A stretch of DNA of 64,000 nucleotides from contig JAKSZP010009247.1 in the NCBI GenBank assembly GCA_022478985.1, positions 124,001 through 188,000 on the forward strand. The letters run 5' to 3'. Made by a program: the position numbers and the translations under genes. This DNA comes from Massospora cicadina (taxonomy: Eukaryota; Entomophthoromycota; Entomophthoromycetes; Entomophthorales; Entomophthoraceae). Shown here piece by piece: positions 23,301-35,925 of the stretch (position 1 is its first letter; the number at the start of each line of letters is the position of its first letter). The notes below the pieces were generated by a model. That model worked only from the letters and a program-made list of their open reading frames with translations, ran no database searches and was not told the DNA's origin.

Positions 23301-24137
23301 AAAGAGGATGTTCCTCTCCTCAGTTCACACAAGAGGTACAGGGGCTACCCATCCATGATGGCGTGATCCTCATTTGACCCCATGTCCTATCCAGGGTGGA
23401 CTACCTGGACATGATGGACATCCCTTACTCCATTGAGGCCCAAAAAATATCTGGAAATATGTTCACCATCCTCTGTTGCAACCTCAAGTCCGCTCCCATG
23501 TGTGGCGCTGCCTGAGGTGGGTGTATCATACAGCTGAGCGCTCTAACGCTTTACACTCATCCTGTGTCATGTGTGGCCAGTATGGAACGCTGTTTCACCG
23601 CCTGGAGAAGTGCCCTACCTCTAAAGTGATATGGCGCGAAGTTCAACATTTTCTGGGCCAAGATCAAACGCATCCCTTCAGTCTGTCAAGAGATATGTTC
23701 GCTCTATCAATGGCCTCCCCCTTCTGCCCTCCCTTCGTGCTTTGGTGGTTGCAATCACCATGTGGACCATCCACACGATTGTCTTAGATGACATCGCAGG
23801 CTCCACCCCCACCCTCCCAGAAACTGTCCACAGATTCTGGTCTCATTTGGTGGACCACTTTCAAGCGTGGATGTTTGGATACCTCCCACTGCATCACCAA
23901 CAGCTGGTCTCTTCCTGGTTCCCAGTCTGATTTCATCAAATCAGACCCCTTCCTCCACACGTGCTCAATTGTGGCTATGGCCCCTTCACACGTTTCCTCC
24001 CCTCCCCATAAGTGGCGTTCCCGCTGGCAACAAGAGATAGTATCGCTTCTCTGGGGTGCCTCCCCTGGTACTAAGTTTTGTCTCTTCTGAGTCATATTTG
24101 GAAGTGTCCATCCCATGGTCAGCCTTCCCCGCAATAA
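20384..24137 (+). pseudogene. LINE-1 ORF2: endonuclease, reverse transcriptase, C-terminal CCHC; broken
   Basis: Endonuclease from ATG 20384: LGMLNIARL, DILAIQESHC and FSNHRLVSLTY. RT: FKKGDKLDLANWCPISLTN, QFGFIPRRLIWDNVHSV, FLDQKKAYYRVNWEYL (palm Asp kept), RPQRGLRQGDPLIPLLYN and the catalytic FADDCVV (about 22446-22466). Near the C-terminus CVMCGQYGTLFHRLEKC (CX2CX7HX4C, about 23570-23620) is the zinc motif typical of this LINE group. The TAA stop at 24135-24137 lies inside AATAAA. Stops and shifts include 20733, 21564 and 22877. It would nick target DNA and reverse-transcribe the element in place. Confidence 0.85.
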
Positions 24138-24173
24138 ATTTAAAATTTAACTTTAAAAATGTCGTCCTACAAA

Positions 24174-25752
24174 TCATTAGTTAAGTCTTAATCCAAGGAT
24201 TTGGATTACAATTTTGATGACAGTTAAAGGCTTGTTTGTCATACTCACCAACAATGTTCATATATGAATCTAGTTGTTAGCTTATAGATTAATAACTAAC
24301 TTCCTTATGTGAAACAATTAGGCTTTATTACTAATTAATAATGGTGGTTGATAGAGTCATTAAATAGTTGACAATGATTTTAATGGAAGTGAATTGTAGG
24401 TTAGCCTAGGCAATGCAGCCTGCTTTAATTGGGTGGTTTGCCTTATTATATAAGAACAGCTTCTAGATTGTAAAGGAAAATTTACTGAGGTTGGTTAAAG
24501 AAGGCGGGTTATGCTAGTTTTGGAAACCAGCTCATAAAAAAGGGCCGTAATCTAGTTGGTGGTGGATGATGACTAAGTAGATGAATAAGCAGAGAATTTA
24601 TTTACCATTAATGCAACTCTTTAGAGTAAGTTCATTGGCGAAGGATGCTGTTTTCATTAAGGTATAAATCAAATAGCTGTGCACTTATTGAGATTTTTCC
24701 CACATTATCAGCTTTCTAGGTTAAAAATCTGCTGGTTCAATAGGGTTATGCCCTGCTAGTGGATGATCTTGATATCAGATGATTTTGATTTTACTTTAAT
24801 AATGTTAGCGGATTCTAAGGTAATTCGCTGTGTTCAGTTCTGCTGGGGTCAATCCACATAAATGCTAAGATCTTGATGGGCAGGCTTTCCAATGAAATCA
24901 ATTCATATATTAGTTAAGCATTGATTACCTATTGGATGTACCAATTGGGATCAGTCAGGTTTCATCACCAACCAATTGGGGATTTATTTAGCAGTTATTA
25001 GGTTAGAGATAACACCTGAAACTTGAAAATTGACCAGTTGATTTGCGACGTGCTATAATGGGTAAAGAGTCCCAATACCTAAGCAGGTCACTAGCCAAAT
25101 ATGGTTGGTTTTTGTGATTGAGTGAAACCATTAGGGACACGTTTTCCTGCTCTTTCTATTTTAAGTTCTAGGATATTAATAGAAGAATCCTTATCCCATT
25201 AGAGAAGCCCATCGCTGGAAGAGACATCAAAGGAAAATTTAATGGCAACAGCTGCCGTTTCATTACTGAGGCGCCAACAGAGAAGTTGGGCGCTGAATTC
25301 CCCTATAAATTCCCTAATTTTATAACAACAAGCAGATCTATTTCTAGTTCTATTCATCTTCAGTTTGACCTTGTTTAATACATTAATTGTTGGCCCTTTT
25401 GTGTGATAAAGAGTAAGGATCATATATCCTTAGAAGAGAAGCAGATCTCCGCAGACTCAGCATGACAGGAACCAAGGCTGAGAACCTCTGAATCTGGAGT
25501 TAGATTAAGTTCCGCTGGAAAAGGGAAAAAGTCCCTATTTTTCATTATAATCAGCATCAAGTGGAGCATTTTAAATTTAGCGCTAAACCACCTATAAACT
25601 TGGTTTATCTATATTCTTTTACATATAATAGTATCCTTACTATCATCAATTATATATCTATATTAATATCAATCAACATGGATAGTGCACATAATAAAAC
25701 CTGTGCAGTTTATCTCTGGGGACTAATATCAGCAAAAACTCAGATTGTAACA
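24174..25752. other. AT-rich stretch; right part is the presumed 5' LTR leading into gag-B
   Basis: No gene is visible. Because a primer-binding site starts at 25755, the sequence just left of it (ending gattgtaaca at 25752) should be a 5' LTR end. I could not align this stretch convincingly with the Ty3-B 3' LTR at 52658 or the relic at 16450, so its left limit is open. Confidence 0.4.
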
Positions 25753-25754
25753 AT

Positions 25755-25773
25755 TGGTGCTCACTACAGGGGT
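25755..25773 (+). promoter_or_regulatory. Ty3-B (gag side) primer-binding site
   Basis: tggtgctcactacaggggt follows an LTR-like CA end after two bases. It shares tgg.gctca with the Ty3-C site and tctcactac with the Ty3-A site. Confidence 0.55.
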
Positions 25774-25799
25774 ATAGTTGAGTAAAATGAAACCAATTT

Positions 25800-27480
25800 T
25801 AGTGAAACCACATCCATGATGTCATACAAGGATGAACTAAGAAACCTATAGACGTAATTGACAACCATTAATAAGAACGCTCTGAATTTGGCGCATCATA
25901 CCAAATTCGCTGCTCTATATAAGAGATTTACTTAAAATGAAGGAGGAATAGAAAAAGTTTCGAGATTTAGCAAATATTACTAAGCAAAAATGATGTCCCT
26001 AAAGAGGAAAGAAGGAGAGCTGATAAAGGAAGTTTTTCTTTCTGAAAATGGAACGTGAAGCGGATTGTGTGCAATTATGCTCACTCAGCTCAGATAAGTA
26101 ATGTTTAGTAAAACAAGTCAAAGAATTAAAAACCCATAAAAAGTCAAATGTGAACCTATGCAGTGAACGACGCTGAAGTAAATACTCTGAGAACCCCAGT
26201 TGGAAAGTTAGGAACTTCTAGAAACATGCCGCATTCATTTGCACCATTTCAGAGATGACTCCCAAAATTTCCTCACTCATTAGTCAGGTTTCTGAGCCGC
26301 AAGTGGTTGTTAGAGAAAATCTAAGGGAATTCAGATTCACTCCCAAACTACCTAATTTTTATTTGGACAAAGATCCTGCATTCTTCTTCCTCTTTGGAAA
26401 CAACTATGTTTGGGTGTGTTAACAGGCAGAAAGAAATGACCGTCATGAACTTATTGGACACTAACTGCCAGAACTTGGTATTGCCCAACCTTGAAGAGAA
26501 AAACTGGTTCTACTCTGAGGCCAAAAATGTTATCATGAAGGAGTTTGGAAGTCCCTCACATATGTCAAAATGCAAACAAGAATTTATGGGAATCCAATTC
26601 CTATAGGACAAAACCTTAGAAACTTTTGCCAATCATTTCTATCAAGGATTGCAGATTTTAGTTGGGGCGAAAGTGCTGACCAATTTTGATGCACATACCG
26701 CATTACAAGCGGTGCTTCAGCCCTATCATGATTTACACCACATAATTTCTTCCGCGCTGGTCACTGAAATATCCACCTCACAAATGGTGGATCATTTAAG
26801 ATGTTAAGCGCCACCTTGAGGCCCCTAACAAAAGCTACAAAACTATTCTGATCAGAAATTGAAATGACAACAAATTTTACTGAAACTGCTAAAAATTCGC
26901 CTAACTAAGTAGTGCCTGGAAATGAATATGAGGTATTCAAATGAGCGGACAAAAGCAATAGCTGCTGCCACCAATATGGGGGAAAATCCACTTTGCTGCC
27001 CAGTGCTTCAGCAAGAAGCCCAAGGAGCAGATTAATATGGTATATGTTATAAAAGCTGAAACTGCACAGGAATTGGTAAAAGGGCCTGTGGCCAAGACAT
27101 GTAACAATCTAGAGCTGCGGTTATAACTGTTCCTCACAATTTTATGAATGAAGAAATTGGCATCAGCGATCTGTTTGTAGATGATGACGCTCCAGTCCAG
27201 CTTTATAAAGTGGTCAACCTAGGTGTCAACGCCATAAATAGAGCCGTAGCAAAGGGGATTGACCCTGAAAGCTAAAGAGATCACGCACTTTTATGCACGT
27301 CAACTAATGGACAAGATCTGATCCTCTGTTAATCTAAATGAATTGGCCAATACCAAATTAGATGAAGAGAACCTGTCTATTCCTTTAAGCACAATCAAGG
27401 AATATTTTCCTGATTTATCAGTGCAAATTATTCACACCCTTGATTCAGAAAATAAGGTCTCCATACACTCAGCTTAGTAA
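25800..27480 (+). pseudogene. gag: Ty3-B gag, decayed
   Basis: The Gag core is read at 26394-26810: LLDTNCQNLVLPNLEEKNWF, KQEFMGIQF, a stop, then TLETFANHFYQGLQILVG and ALQAVLQPYHDLHH. It is collinear with Ty3-A gag (KADFLTIGF, TMFYDQFMEEAH, PYYELYN). A zinc knuckle is recognisable across a frameshift around 26955-27012 (C.C ... GKIHFAAQC). After it, DAPVQLYKVV (about 27190) matches the post-knuckle linker of Ty3-A. No protease active site could be found before the Ty3-D insertion at 28060. Function: particle formation and RNA packaging. Confidence 0.6.
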
Positions 27481-28059
27481 TAGAAAACTATGACAGAATA
27501 TAAGACATTGATATAGATAATAATGAGATCGCTGATCAGCAGAATCAAACCTTGACAGGAAAGAAACCCAATGAATCAAAGTGGGTGGATAAATTGGAAG
27601 ACCCACTATAGGAAAAATGGAGTGACAGGAAACCTTACCGCCAAAAAATGGGGGAAGAAACTAAAGAGAAACATGAATCTTGTGATACCTCAAGAGAGGA
27701 TAAAGATATACGCAATATTCAAGAAAAGTATTTGCTGCATAGATGTGGAACTATCTAGCGCTGCAAGAGAACCTGTTCCACCAGAAATCTACTTAAGATG
27801 AAGATTTTCAGCAGGCTCAACTTGGGTTGAAACTAGGTCCACTGGAAATAGTACTAAGGTATGAGGTGTCTAGATAAGACACTAGAAGAGACATTAGATG
27901 ATATTGAGATGAAAGCAATCAATCCAGAGTATCAGAATGTAATACCAAAGATGATGAAGATAACAAGGCTGAAAAAGGAAGCATTTGATCCAAGATAGTG
28001 GATGGAATCGTTCAGCCCAATATTATTTAATTAAAGAGGCAGAAAATGCTGAAGACAAT

Positions 28060-28661
28060 TGTTGGAACTAAGGGATTTAAACCACTTATCCCTTTAATTT
28101 ATAAAGCCAGGAAACCCGAAGTTCCTAGGTGCTGGATTTTATTTATTTGCTTTCCTTGGCTGGAAAGTAATTATTCTGGTTAATGTACCTGGAGTTGTAA
28201 GATCCTAACTACAATTTACCTAATCAAATAGAGTAGGCCGCTTTAGCTTAAAAATGGCAAAAGAGAGAGTAAAGTTTATTTTCTTGGAAAAAATATAAGG
28301 AAGTTCAGGGAGTTTCCTCAGTAAATCTTCAAGTGGTCCAAGCTAAGATCTACACTCATTACCAATCAGGGATTCTGTGGCAGACTGGTCAGCTTAGTCA
28401 AATAAAATTTGCTCACCCATAGATTAGGTTTAAATATCAAGGTTAGGAGGCTTTGGCTGAATAACATTCAATTGCATCATTCAGAGATTGTCCTCAATAT
28501 TGAGAGGGCTCAAAATTAGTAAGGGATTATTCACAATATTAAGTGGGTTTGAAATTCGTCAGGTATCATCCCCAATAAAAGCTTCAGCTATTTTAACTGA
28601 TTGGGTTTAATTCCCATCATCTGCCTCATATGACTCTTTAATTTGAGCAGGAATCCTGGCA
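28060..28661 (-). repeat. Ty3-D 3' LTR
   Basis: Plus-strand limits TGTTGG..TGGCA. On the minus strand it is preceded by agaggggca, a short purine tract. Matches 33684-34207. Confidence 0.75.
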
Positions 28662-28669
28662 ATGCCCCT

Positions 28670-29989
<1,320 letters not shown>

Positions 29990-29990
<1 letters not shown>

Positions 29991-31470
29991 AATCCTCCCC
30001 AGGGTCAGTTAGAGTTTATATGGGGAGCCTAGATAAGCAATCTGAACTTTTGATGAATGGGCCCTAGGCGATGAATGATGGAAAATCGTAGTTCTGAAGT
30101 ATAACGCCCATTAAGCTAACCTCCAATCAGGATCCATCATTTGTTGTAGCCATCGAAAGAAAGCATGGTTGGTAATTAGAGATAAATGATTACCATATAA
30201 TTAGGGCAAAAAAAATCTTAATAGCCAGTAGGACTGTTAAGCATTTGCATTCCATAATGCTATAGTAGCGTTTGGCTCTGGTTATGGTCTATCTATATTA
30301 GGCTATGTGATGATCCACTTAGTTCTCATTGTTCTGAGATAATATACTCCAATAGCTTTATTGCTAGCATCAGTAAAAAGTAAAAAGTTTTTTAAATTTT
30401 GGATGTATAAGTACTGGTGAATGGAAGAGAGCTGTGCGTAATAGATCAAAGGCTTGCTGTTGCTCTTATTTCCATTAAAAGGGTATAACCTTCTTCAATA
30501 AATATACCAGAGGCTTGGTGGTGTGGCAAAATGGGGTCAACTGGCAATAATATCCCACCATCCCCAAAAGAACCTGTATGTCTTGTAGGGATTTACAGGG
30601 GACACCTTAGAAATGGCCATAACCTTATCATCCATTGAGGATATTCCATCTTTACTACTTTATAGTCCAAAAATACATTTAGCTCTGAAAGAAGGAGCAT
30701 TTTGATGGTGTTATTTTTAACTAAACTTGCCTTAACCGCTGGAAACCTTGCCAAAGATGATCTAAGTGCTCATTAAAAGTTCTCAAATAAATGGTAATAT
30801 CATTGAGTTATACTAGCACACATAAACGTTTTAAGTTGCCTAAAAATCCGTCCATGGCGCGTTGGAAGGTAGCAGGGGCGTTACATAACCCCTGCGGCAT
30901 TTGGTGGGCTTGAATAGTCCTTCACTAGATATGAGTGCACATTTTTCACAAACCTCCAGTGACAAATCAATTGGCTAGTACCCACTGGCAAGATACATAG
31001 CTGTAAATTAGTAGGAACCTGGCATCAAGCGTAAGTAATCATCTATATGTGTCAATTGATAGCTATCTTTTCTTGTGACTGAATTGAGGCACGATAATCC
31101 ATGACAACATGGTGGCCACCATCCTTCTTCCAAATTAATAGGAGTGGAAAAGCCCATGGTCTTTTAGAAGGCATGCGTAACCTGGCTCCTAACAGTTGTT
31201 GTAATTATAAGGCTACTTGAGCTTACTCAACTTTAGATTTCCTGCATGGCTGGGCTTTAAATGTAGAGTAGTCCTTGGTCTTAATTTGGTAATTACCCCC
31301 AACATATTTCGTAGTCACTTGGTCACAAGGAAAAAATATTGTCATACTCCTCAAGGAGGTCTTTGACGTTCTGGTGTATGTTAAAAGTGAGATTATTGAT
31401 AATTCTACCATTGAGCAGAGCTATGGTGGATAAGGGATCATATCCTAAATCTTGTAAAGAGCTAAAAACT
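29990..31470 (-). pseudogene. Ty3-D reverse transcriptase and RNase H, decayed
   Basis: On the minus strand MPQGLCNAPATFQRAMDGF at about 30840-30900 is the highly conserved RT block before the catalytic loop. The loop itself reads with a stop and LNDI where YLDDI is expected (around 30810), followed by TPSKCSFF. The fingers motif region and RNase H lie on either side in several frames. Would synthesise cDNA. Dead. Confidence 0.65.
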
Positions 31471-31474
31471 CACG

Positions 31475-31795
31475 TTGGCTATATTCTCAATGGGACATGA
31501 TTTTATGTAAGCAATAGGGGCATGCCAAGGGACTTGGAGGGTTTGATTTGTTAAATTATCTAATAAGATAGAGATAGATTTCCCATAGTCTGGATCTGAA
31601 ATCCCTGGGCAGGTCAACGCTTCATTGACTGAAGGGTTTGGGTGTCAACTTAGCTCCAAATCATGATTAAAAGGAATGTGAATCATGATTCCCATATTCA
31701 CAATAGCTTTAGAGCCAGAGGGTATCATAATAGAATGGAGGTCATATAAAGGGATCCCATCTTTGGCGTCCACAGCCTCAGAGGGTAGCTTAGTT
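31475..31795 (-). pseudogene. Ty3-D dUTPase-like domain (best preserved)
   Basis: A single minus-strand frame with one stop covers nearly the whole trimeric dUTPase fold. GIPLYDLHSIMIPSG matches 'aGyDLy....i.pg' (motif I). NMGIMIHIPFNHDLELS matches 'tGi.v.iP.g' (motif II region). TCPGISDPDYGKSISILLDN is motif III with the catalytic Asp and Tyr present (around 31560-31600), followed by LTNQTLQVPWHAPIAYI in the place of 'dfevk.GdriAQLi'. It lies between protease (32.2 kb) and RT (30.9 kb). The glycine-rich C-terminal motif V is not seen. dUTPase would keep uracil out of element cDNA. Confidence 0.7.
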
Positions 31796-31899
31796 TTTCC
31801 TCCTAACTGTTGATACTTGACTTTACAGATAGTGGATGGATATTAGAGGAGGCAAGTTCGTTTTTAGGGGCTCCTATACTCTTGACTTGGAGCTTAAAT

Positions 31900-32330
31900 A
31901 TCATAGGGATCTAATGCCCTAATAGGGAAGGGTACTTTTCTTTATGGTTGATTATGCAATTAAACTTTCATCTCAACTGTACTCCAAAGAGTAACTCGTA
32001 ATTATCATTTTCTAATGCAATAGTGGGGGCATTAATTAGAAGCTTTCCTAATTGGAGAGGTAAGGCGGAATATTCTCTGATTGCTTTAGTCGTCCAATTA
32101 CTATACGTCCCATATTCAGCTTTGTGAATCAAGCCTGGAGCCATTTTTATTTTCAGATAAATCAGGAGGATATAATGCTAACTGGTGAGCTGGTATCAAT
32201 TATTACCAAGACTTTAACCTTATAAATGACTACTTGAACCACTGAAGAGCTGAACTGAGAATTAATGGCTAGTAAACTTTCATGAATGAATTGTAGTAAA
32301 GTAAGAAGAGAATTTTGCTGCGGCCAAGAT
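31900..32330 (-). pseudogene. Ty3-D protease, catalytic Asp kept
   Basis: The minus strand at about 32167-32214 reads VLVIIDTSSPVSIIS, aligned with INTGAPVNIVS of Ty3-A. The catalytic Asp is present (GAT; plus-strand 32195-32197), but the following Gly is Ser. The codon before it is ATT, so no CpG spans the Asp codon here, unlike the inferred ancestors of Ty3-A and Ty3-C. Upstream and downstream frames are broken. Confidence 0.6.
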
Positions 32331-32479
32331 CAGGGCTGTTTGATGCTTTTAAAGGATTTATCATCCAGCGCTTGGATTTTCATAGAGGATTTGACCTCCA
32401 AGATTTGTTTAGATAACTGGATAACATAAAAATAGAAAAGCTAAAAATCTTTATTACCTTGGATAGAAAGGGGTATATC

Positions 32480-33660
32480 GTCTTCTGCAGGCATTGCTAA
32501 CACAAAGCATACCAAGGTTCTGGGCTAGAACTAGCACTAGTACAAGGCTCCTGAGGCACTTGATTATTATCAGCATAGGGAGCCTCCTGCCTTACACTGA
32601 CTGATTATTTGCCAACCTACGTTGGAAGAAGTGACAAGTGTCTACAGTATGGTTGTTTCTCTTGCATAGAGGTCAGAATAATTTTGGGGTAGGTGAACTA
32701 GGAGGGGTAACCGCTAACACTTGACGCTGAGGCTTATTATTATTAAAATGAGGGGGCTCAGTGGGTTTGAGTAGATTGGCTGGAATCTACAAAAGGGATT
32801 CTTTGATATGGAGGAGCGACGTACAGTTAAACTTCACCGCTCTAATATATAATAGAATATTAGGCATATTCTTAAATGCCAAAAACGAGGCAGTGATAGC
32901 GTTATATAAAATAAGAAGTTTTCTGGTAACCAACGTTTGAGCCTAAAGGTAAAAATGGTGAGTGAACTCAGTGACAGTTTCTCCTTGATTAAGGCTTATG
33001 CCCATAAGAGTTTGCTTTTGGTTGGATAAAGTTAGATAACTCCCAAATTCCTGAAACAAGGCAATCTAGAGTCATCCCTAGTCCAGCAATGCATGAGATG
33101 AGGTACCATAATGTCTTAAGCTAAACGACTAAGACAGTTAGTTAGGTGTTTGAGCTGTTGGGTGTCAGTGGCTTCTTCAATATCATTTTCATAACAAAAT
33201 AGGAAAGAGAAGATACTATTATTGCCTGGGACGTACTTCTATTTGAACGACGGTTTGAACGTGTAGCTGAGGGGTTAATGGGCAAATGATGTGAATTGAC
33301 ACTGAGGGTGTGTTTTTACCTGAAGAGGAACTGCTAGCTCTGTGAGATACGTGAGAGTGGAGAGCATCCATATGACTTTGTAAGTCGTTGATCTTCAACT
33401 ACTGAATCTATCTGATCATGGGTGCATGAAAGGTCAATTTGGTATCATTAAGTAGGGTAACTGCAAATTTCTCTTTTTATCTTGGTAATTGCATCACAGA
33501 GTTTAAGTTGGAATTGCTTAATGGAGAGAATTTTTTGTTCAATCCCACATTCACCGCAGGTAATTTTGCCACAAATTTAAGGCGTTCCTGATCCAGAGGG
33601 ATTTAACAATAACTCTTTTTTTTTCTCATTGTATAATAGTTGCACCATGAACTCAGGTTA
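32480..33660 (-). pseudogene. gag: Ty3-D gag with zinc knuckle, decayed
   Basis: At 32634-32675 (minus) the frame reads stop-P-L-C-K-R-N-N-H-T-V-D-T-C, i.e. a CX2CX4HX4C knuckle whose first Cys codon has become TGA. The capsid part toward 33.6 kb is in many short pieces that I could not reassemble with confidence. Position just after the 5' LTR/PBS and before protease supports gag. Confidence 0.5.
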
Positions 33661-33661
33661 A

Positions 33662-33682
33662 ACCTGGCAGGGAGCACTAGTT
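33662..33682 (-). promoter_or_regulatory. Ty3-D primer-binding site
   Basis: The minus strand reads tagtgctccctgccaggttt just inside the 5' LTR, related to tggtgctcactacagggg of Ty3-B (shared gtgctc..ct/ctac..cagg). Decayed. Confidence 0.45.
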
Positions 33683-33683
33683 T

Positions 33684-34207
33684 TGTTATGACAACGAGGT
33701 TTTAGACCACTTGTCCTTTAATTTTTAAGGCCAGGAAACCCAAAGTTCCTGGGTGCTGGATTATACGTTTTTGCTTTCCTTGACTGGAAAGTCTTTCTCT
33801 CAGGTTGGAATTCCTGGAGTCGTAAATCCTATTAGTTTTCCCTAAAATAAATAGAGTAAAACAATTTAATTAAAATGGCGAAAAGAGGGTAAAGCTTATT
33901 AATTAGTAACATCATTATATGGGAGATCAGGGAGTTTTTCCTTAGTCAATCTTCATGCGTTACAAGCTAAGATCTATTCTCATTACCAACCGGGGATTTT
34001 GTGGCAGGTTGGGTATTTCTATAAAATGGTATTTAATCACCGCAAATAATATATTTGAACCCCCAAAATTAGGGGTTTTGGGCGAATAATATTTGACTGA
34101 ATTTTTCAGATATATCCCCAATAATGGTTTCTGCTATTTTAATAGATTGGGTTTGATTACCATCATCTATCTCATGTAAATCTTTGATTTGGGAAGGAAT
34201 CTCAACA
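33684..34207 (-). repeat. Ty3-D 5' LTR
   Basis: About 524 bp, TG..CA ends on the plus strand (tgttatgacaa .. ctcaaca). Partner of 28060-28661; shorter by internal deletions. Confidence 0.75.
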
Positions 34208-34379
34208 CTTGACTATTATGGAATCATCAAAATGAAACAGGGTTCCTCTCCCTGCTCAACTATGAGGTTCCAATAGTCTTACCAATAACTAACCTAACAA
34301 ATAAGACTACTCTTGCTCAGTTGAGTACCCTTCTGAAATATCGCTTCACTATATAACATCTGGGCACAAATAAAAAGGT

Positions 34380-34760
34380 TTCCTGATTCGTTGTACTCCT
34401 CAGAAGGTATTTCTTTTTATGCCTCAGAGGAGTTATTAATTTAAGTTTGGTGAACAACGGGTAAATGTCACCAAGGTTACTTTAAAAATCCCCAAAGATG
34501 CTTATTTCACATAACCAGCATTGATGGAGTTAATCCTCTAGAGCCCTGAGTATTGCCTGGAATACTAGATCCTGACTACCAACGACCTATTAAAATTCTA
34601 TTGGGGAATTTTATCAATAAAGACTTTATCATGAAAAAAGATCAAGAGATAGAAAAAGGTCAGCTGATCCCCATTGAGGATTTTGAAACAGTTCACTATA
34701 TTGGGTCTATTTTAGAGATAGCCTACCTACTGACAATTGTTATGTGCTCTGCCTAGCGTT
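34380..34760 (+). pseudogene. Ty3-B dUTPase-like domain
   Basis: SEGISFYASEELLI (from about 34410) corresponds to dUTPase motif I (sEGaaGyDLyAseel.I). VTKVTLKIPKDAY (about 34465-34505) is the strand leading to motif II. GILDPDYQRPIKILLGNF followed by INKDFIMKKDQEI and QLIPIEDFE (34553-34690) is motif III and the following 'dFevk.GdrIaQLi' strand. Motif III keeps D-P-D-Y. Two stops or shifts separate the pieces. It lies immediately before the RT of Ty3-B, as in Ty3-A, C and D. Confidence 0.7.
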
Positions 34761-34929
34761 CATATCTCAGATGAATTAACCTCAGATTAGCTTTAAAAAG
34801 TCCACTCTTTATTAGATACCTACAGTGATATCTTCTCTAAATCCAATACTGATTATGTGAACATAGAGGATTGGAGCTACACAAATTGATTTTGGGGATG
34901 CCAGTCCTTTGTTATAAACTTTATCATAA

Positions 34930-35925
34930 GTCAAAGGTTGAAGAGCAATAAATGAGGACAGAGCTCAAGCAGTTACTAGACGCCAGGTTATTAGTACCTT
35001 CCCTCTGCCTTTGGGAGTCTCCTCTCTTGCTGATTAAAAAAAGAATGAAATGAATTGGGTAGTTATAAACGGCCAAAAATTGAACAACATCACTAATAAA
35101 GATAGTTTTACCATCCCACACATTGATGATGCTCTTTCACGAATCTCAGGCTATAAATTCTTCTCATCTATGGATTTGGCTAGCAGATAATGGCGAATGA
35201 ACCTTCCCCATAGGATCAGGAGAAATGTGCTATTAATTGCAGTGAAGACCTATTTCAGCCCACTCAACAACCCCAAGTGTTGAGCAATGCGCCGCATCCT
35301 CTAATTTAGCAATGGACCATATTTTATAAATTTCTAAGATAATTTTTATGATAGTCTATCTTGATGACATTACAGTTTTTTAAAATTTTCAATGAGCATC
35401 TTACTCATCTAAAGGAAATTTTTCAAAGCCTGCGTGCATCTAACATTAAGTATAAACCATCAAAATGCACTTTTCCAAAAATGATTAATTTTTTTGAATA
35501 TGTTGCCTTATGTAGGAAATTCTACCCTTACAAGATAAGGTGGAAGCAATATCTAAAATACCTCCGCCTCAAACATTACAAGAATCCAGGAGTTTCTGGG
35601 TATGATGGGATATTACCATCAATTCATGCATATGTTCTCCCAGCTCAGTGAACCTCTATTCAAATATTTGGCAATATTACTCCTTTAGAATGGTGTGCTG
35701 AACAAAAGGCCGCGTTTGAGACGTTAAAGAAACTTCTAAAAACGACCTATCCTATGCCATTCAGACTATGATAACCCTTTTGTTTTGCTTACCAGTGCTA
35801 TTAATTATGCCACTGGAGCTATATTGGCTCAATTGGATGAAAATAGCATGGAACACCCAGATTCATATTTCAGCAAGATGCTTTTATAAGGCTGAACACA
35901 ACTACAGCGTAACAAAGAAGGAGTG
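34930..35925 (+). pseudogene. Ty3-B reverse transcriptase and first half of RNase H
   Basis: RT: TELKQLLDARLLVPS (34962), SPLLLIKK, NWVVINGQKLNNITNKDSF and HIDDALSRISGYKFFSSMDL. The catalytic box VYLDDITVF is intact at 35353-35380, then HLTHLKEIFQSLRA and KPSKCTF. RNase H: YATGAILAQLDENSMEHPD then YFSKM and AEHNYSVTKKECVE, where the Ty3-C LTR interrupts at 35926. The other half resumes at 51194. Frameshifts occur at about 35380 and 35650. Confidence 0.75.

Larger units (their letters stand above)
18877..24155 (+). mobile_element. LINE-1: full-length LINE (L1/Tx1-like), decayed
   Basis: A 5.28-kb unit flanked by aaaatgacatcctacaaa (18859-18876) and aaaatgtcgtcctacaaa (24156-24173), an 18-bp target duplication with two differences. 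It contains a short 5' UTR, ORF1, ORF2 and an AT-rich tail (gcaataaatttaaaatttaa). Nearly the whole length matches LINE-2 at 41.8 kb. It has more frame breaks than LINE-2 and an imperfect target duplication, so it is the older insertion. Its 5' end is intact, unlike most LINE copies in genomes. Confidence 0.9.
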
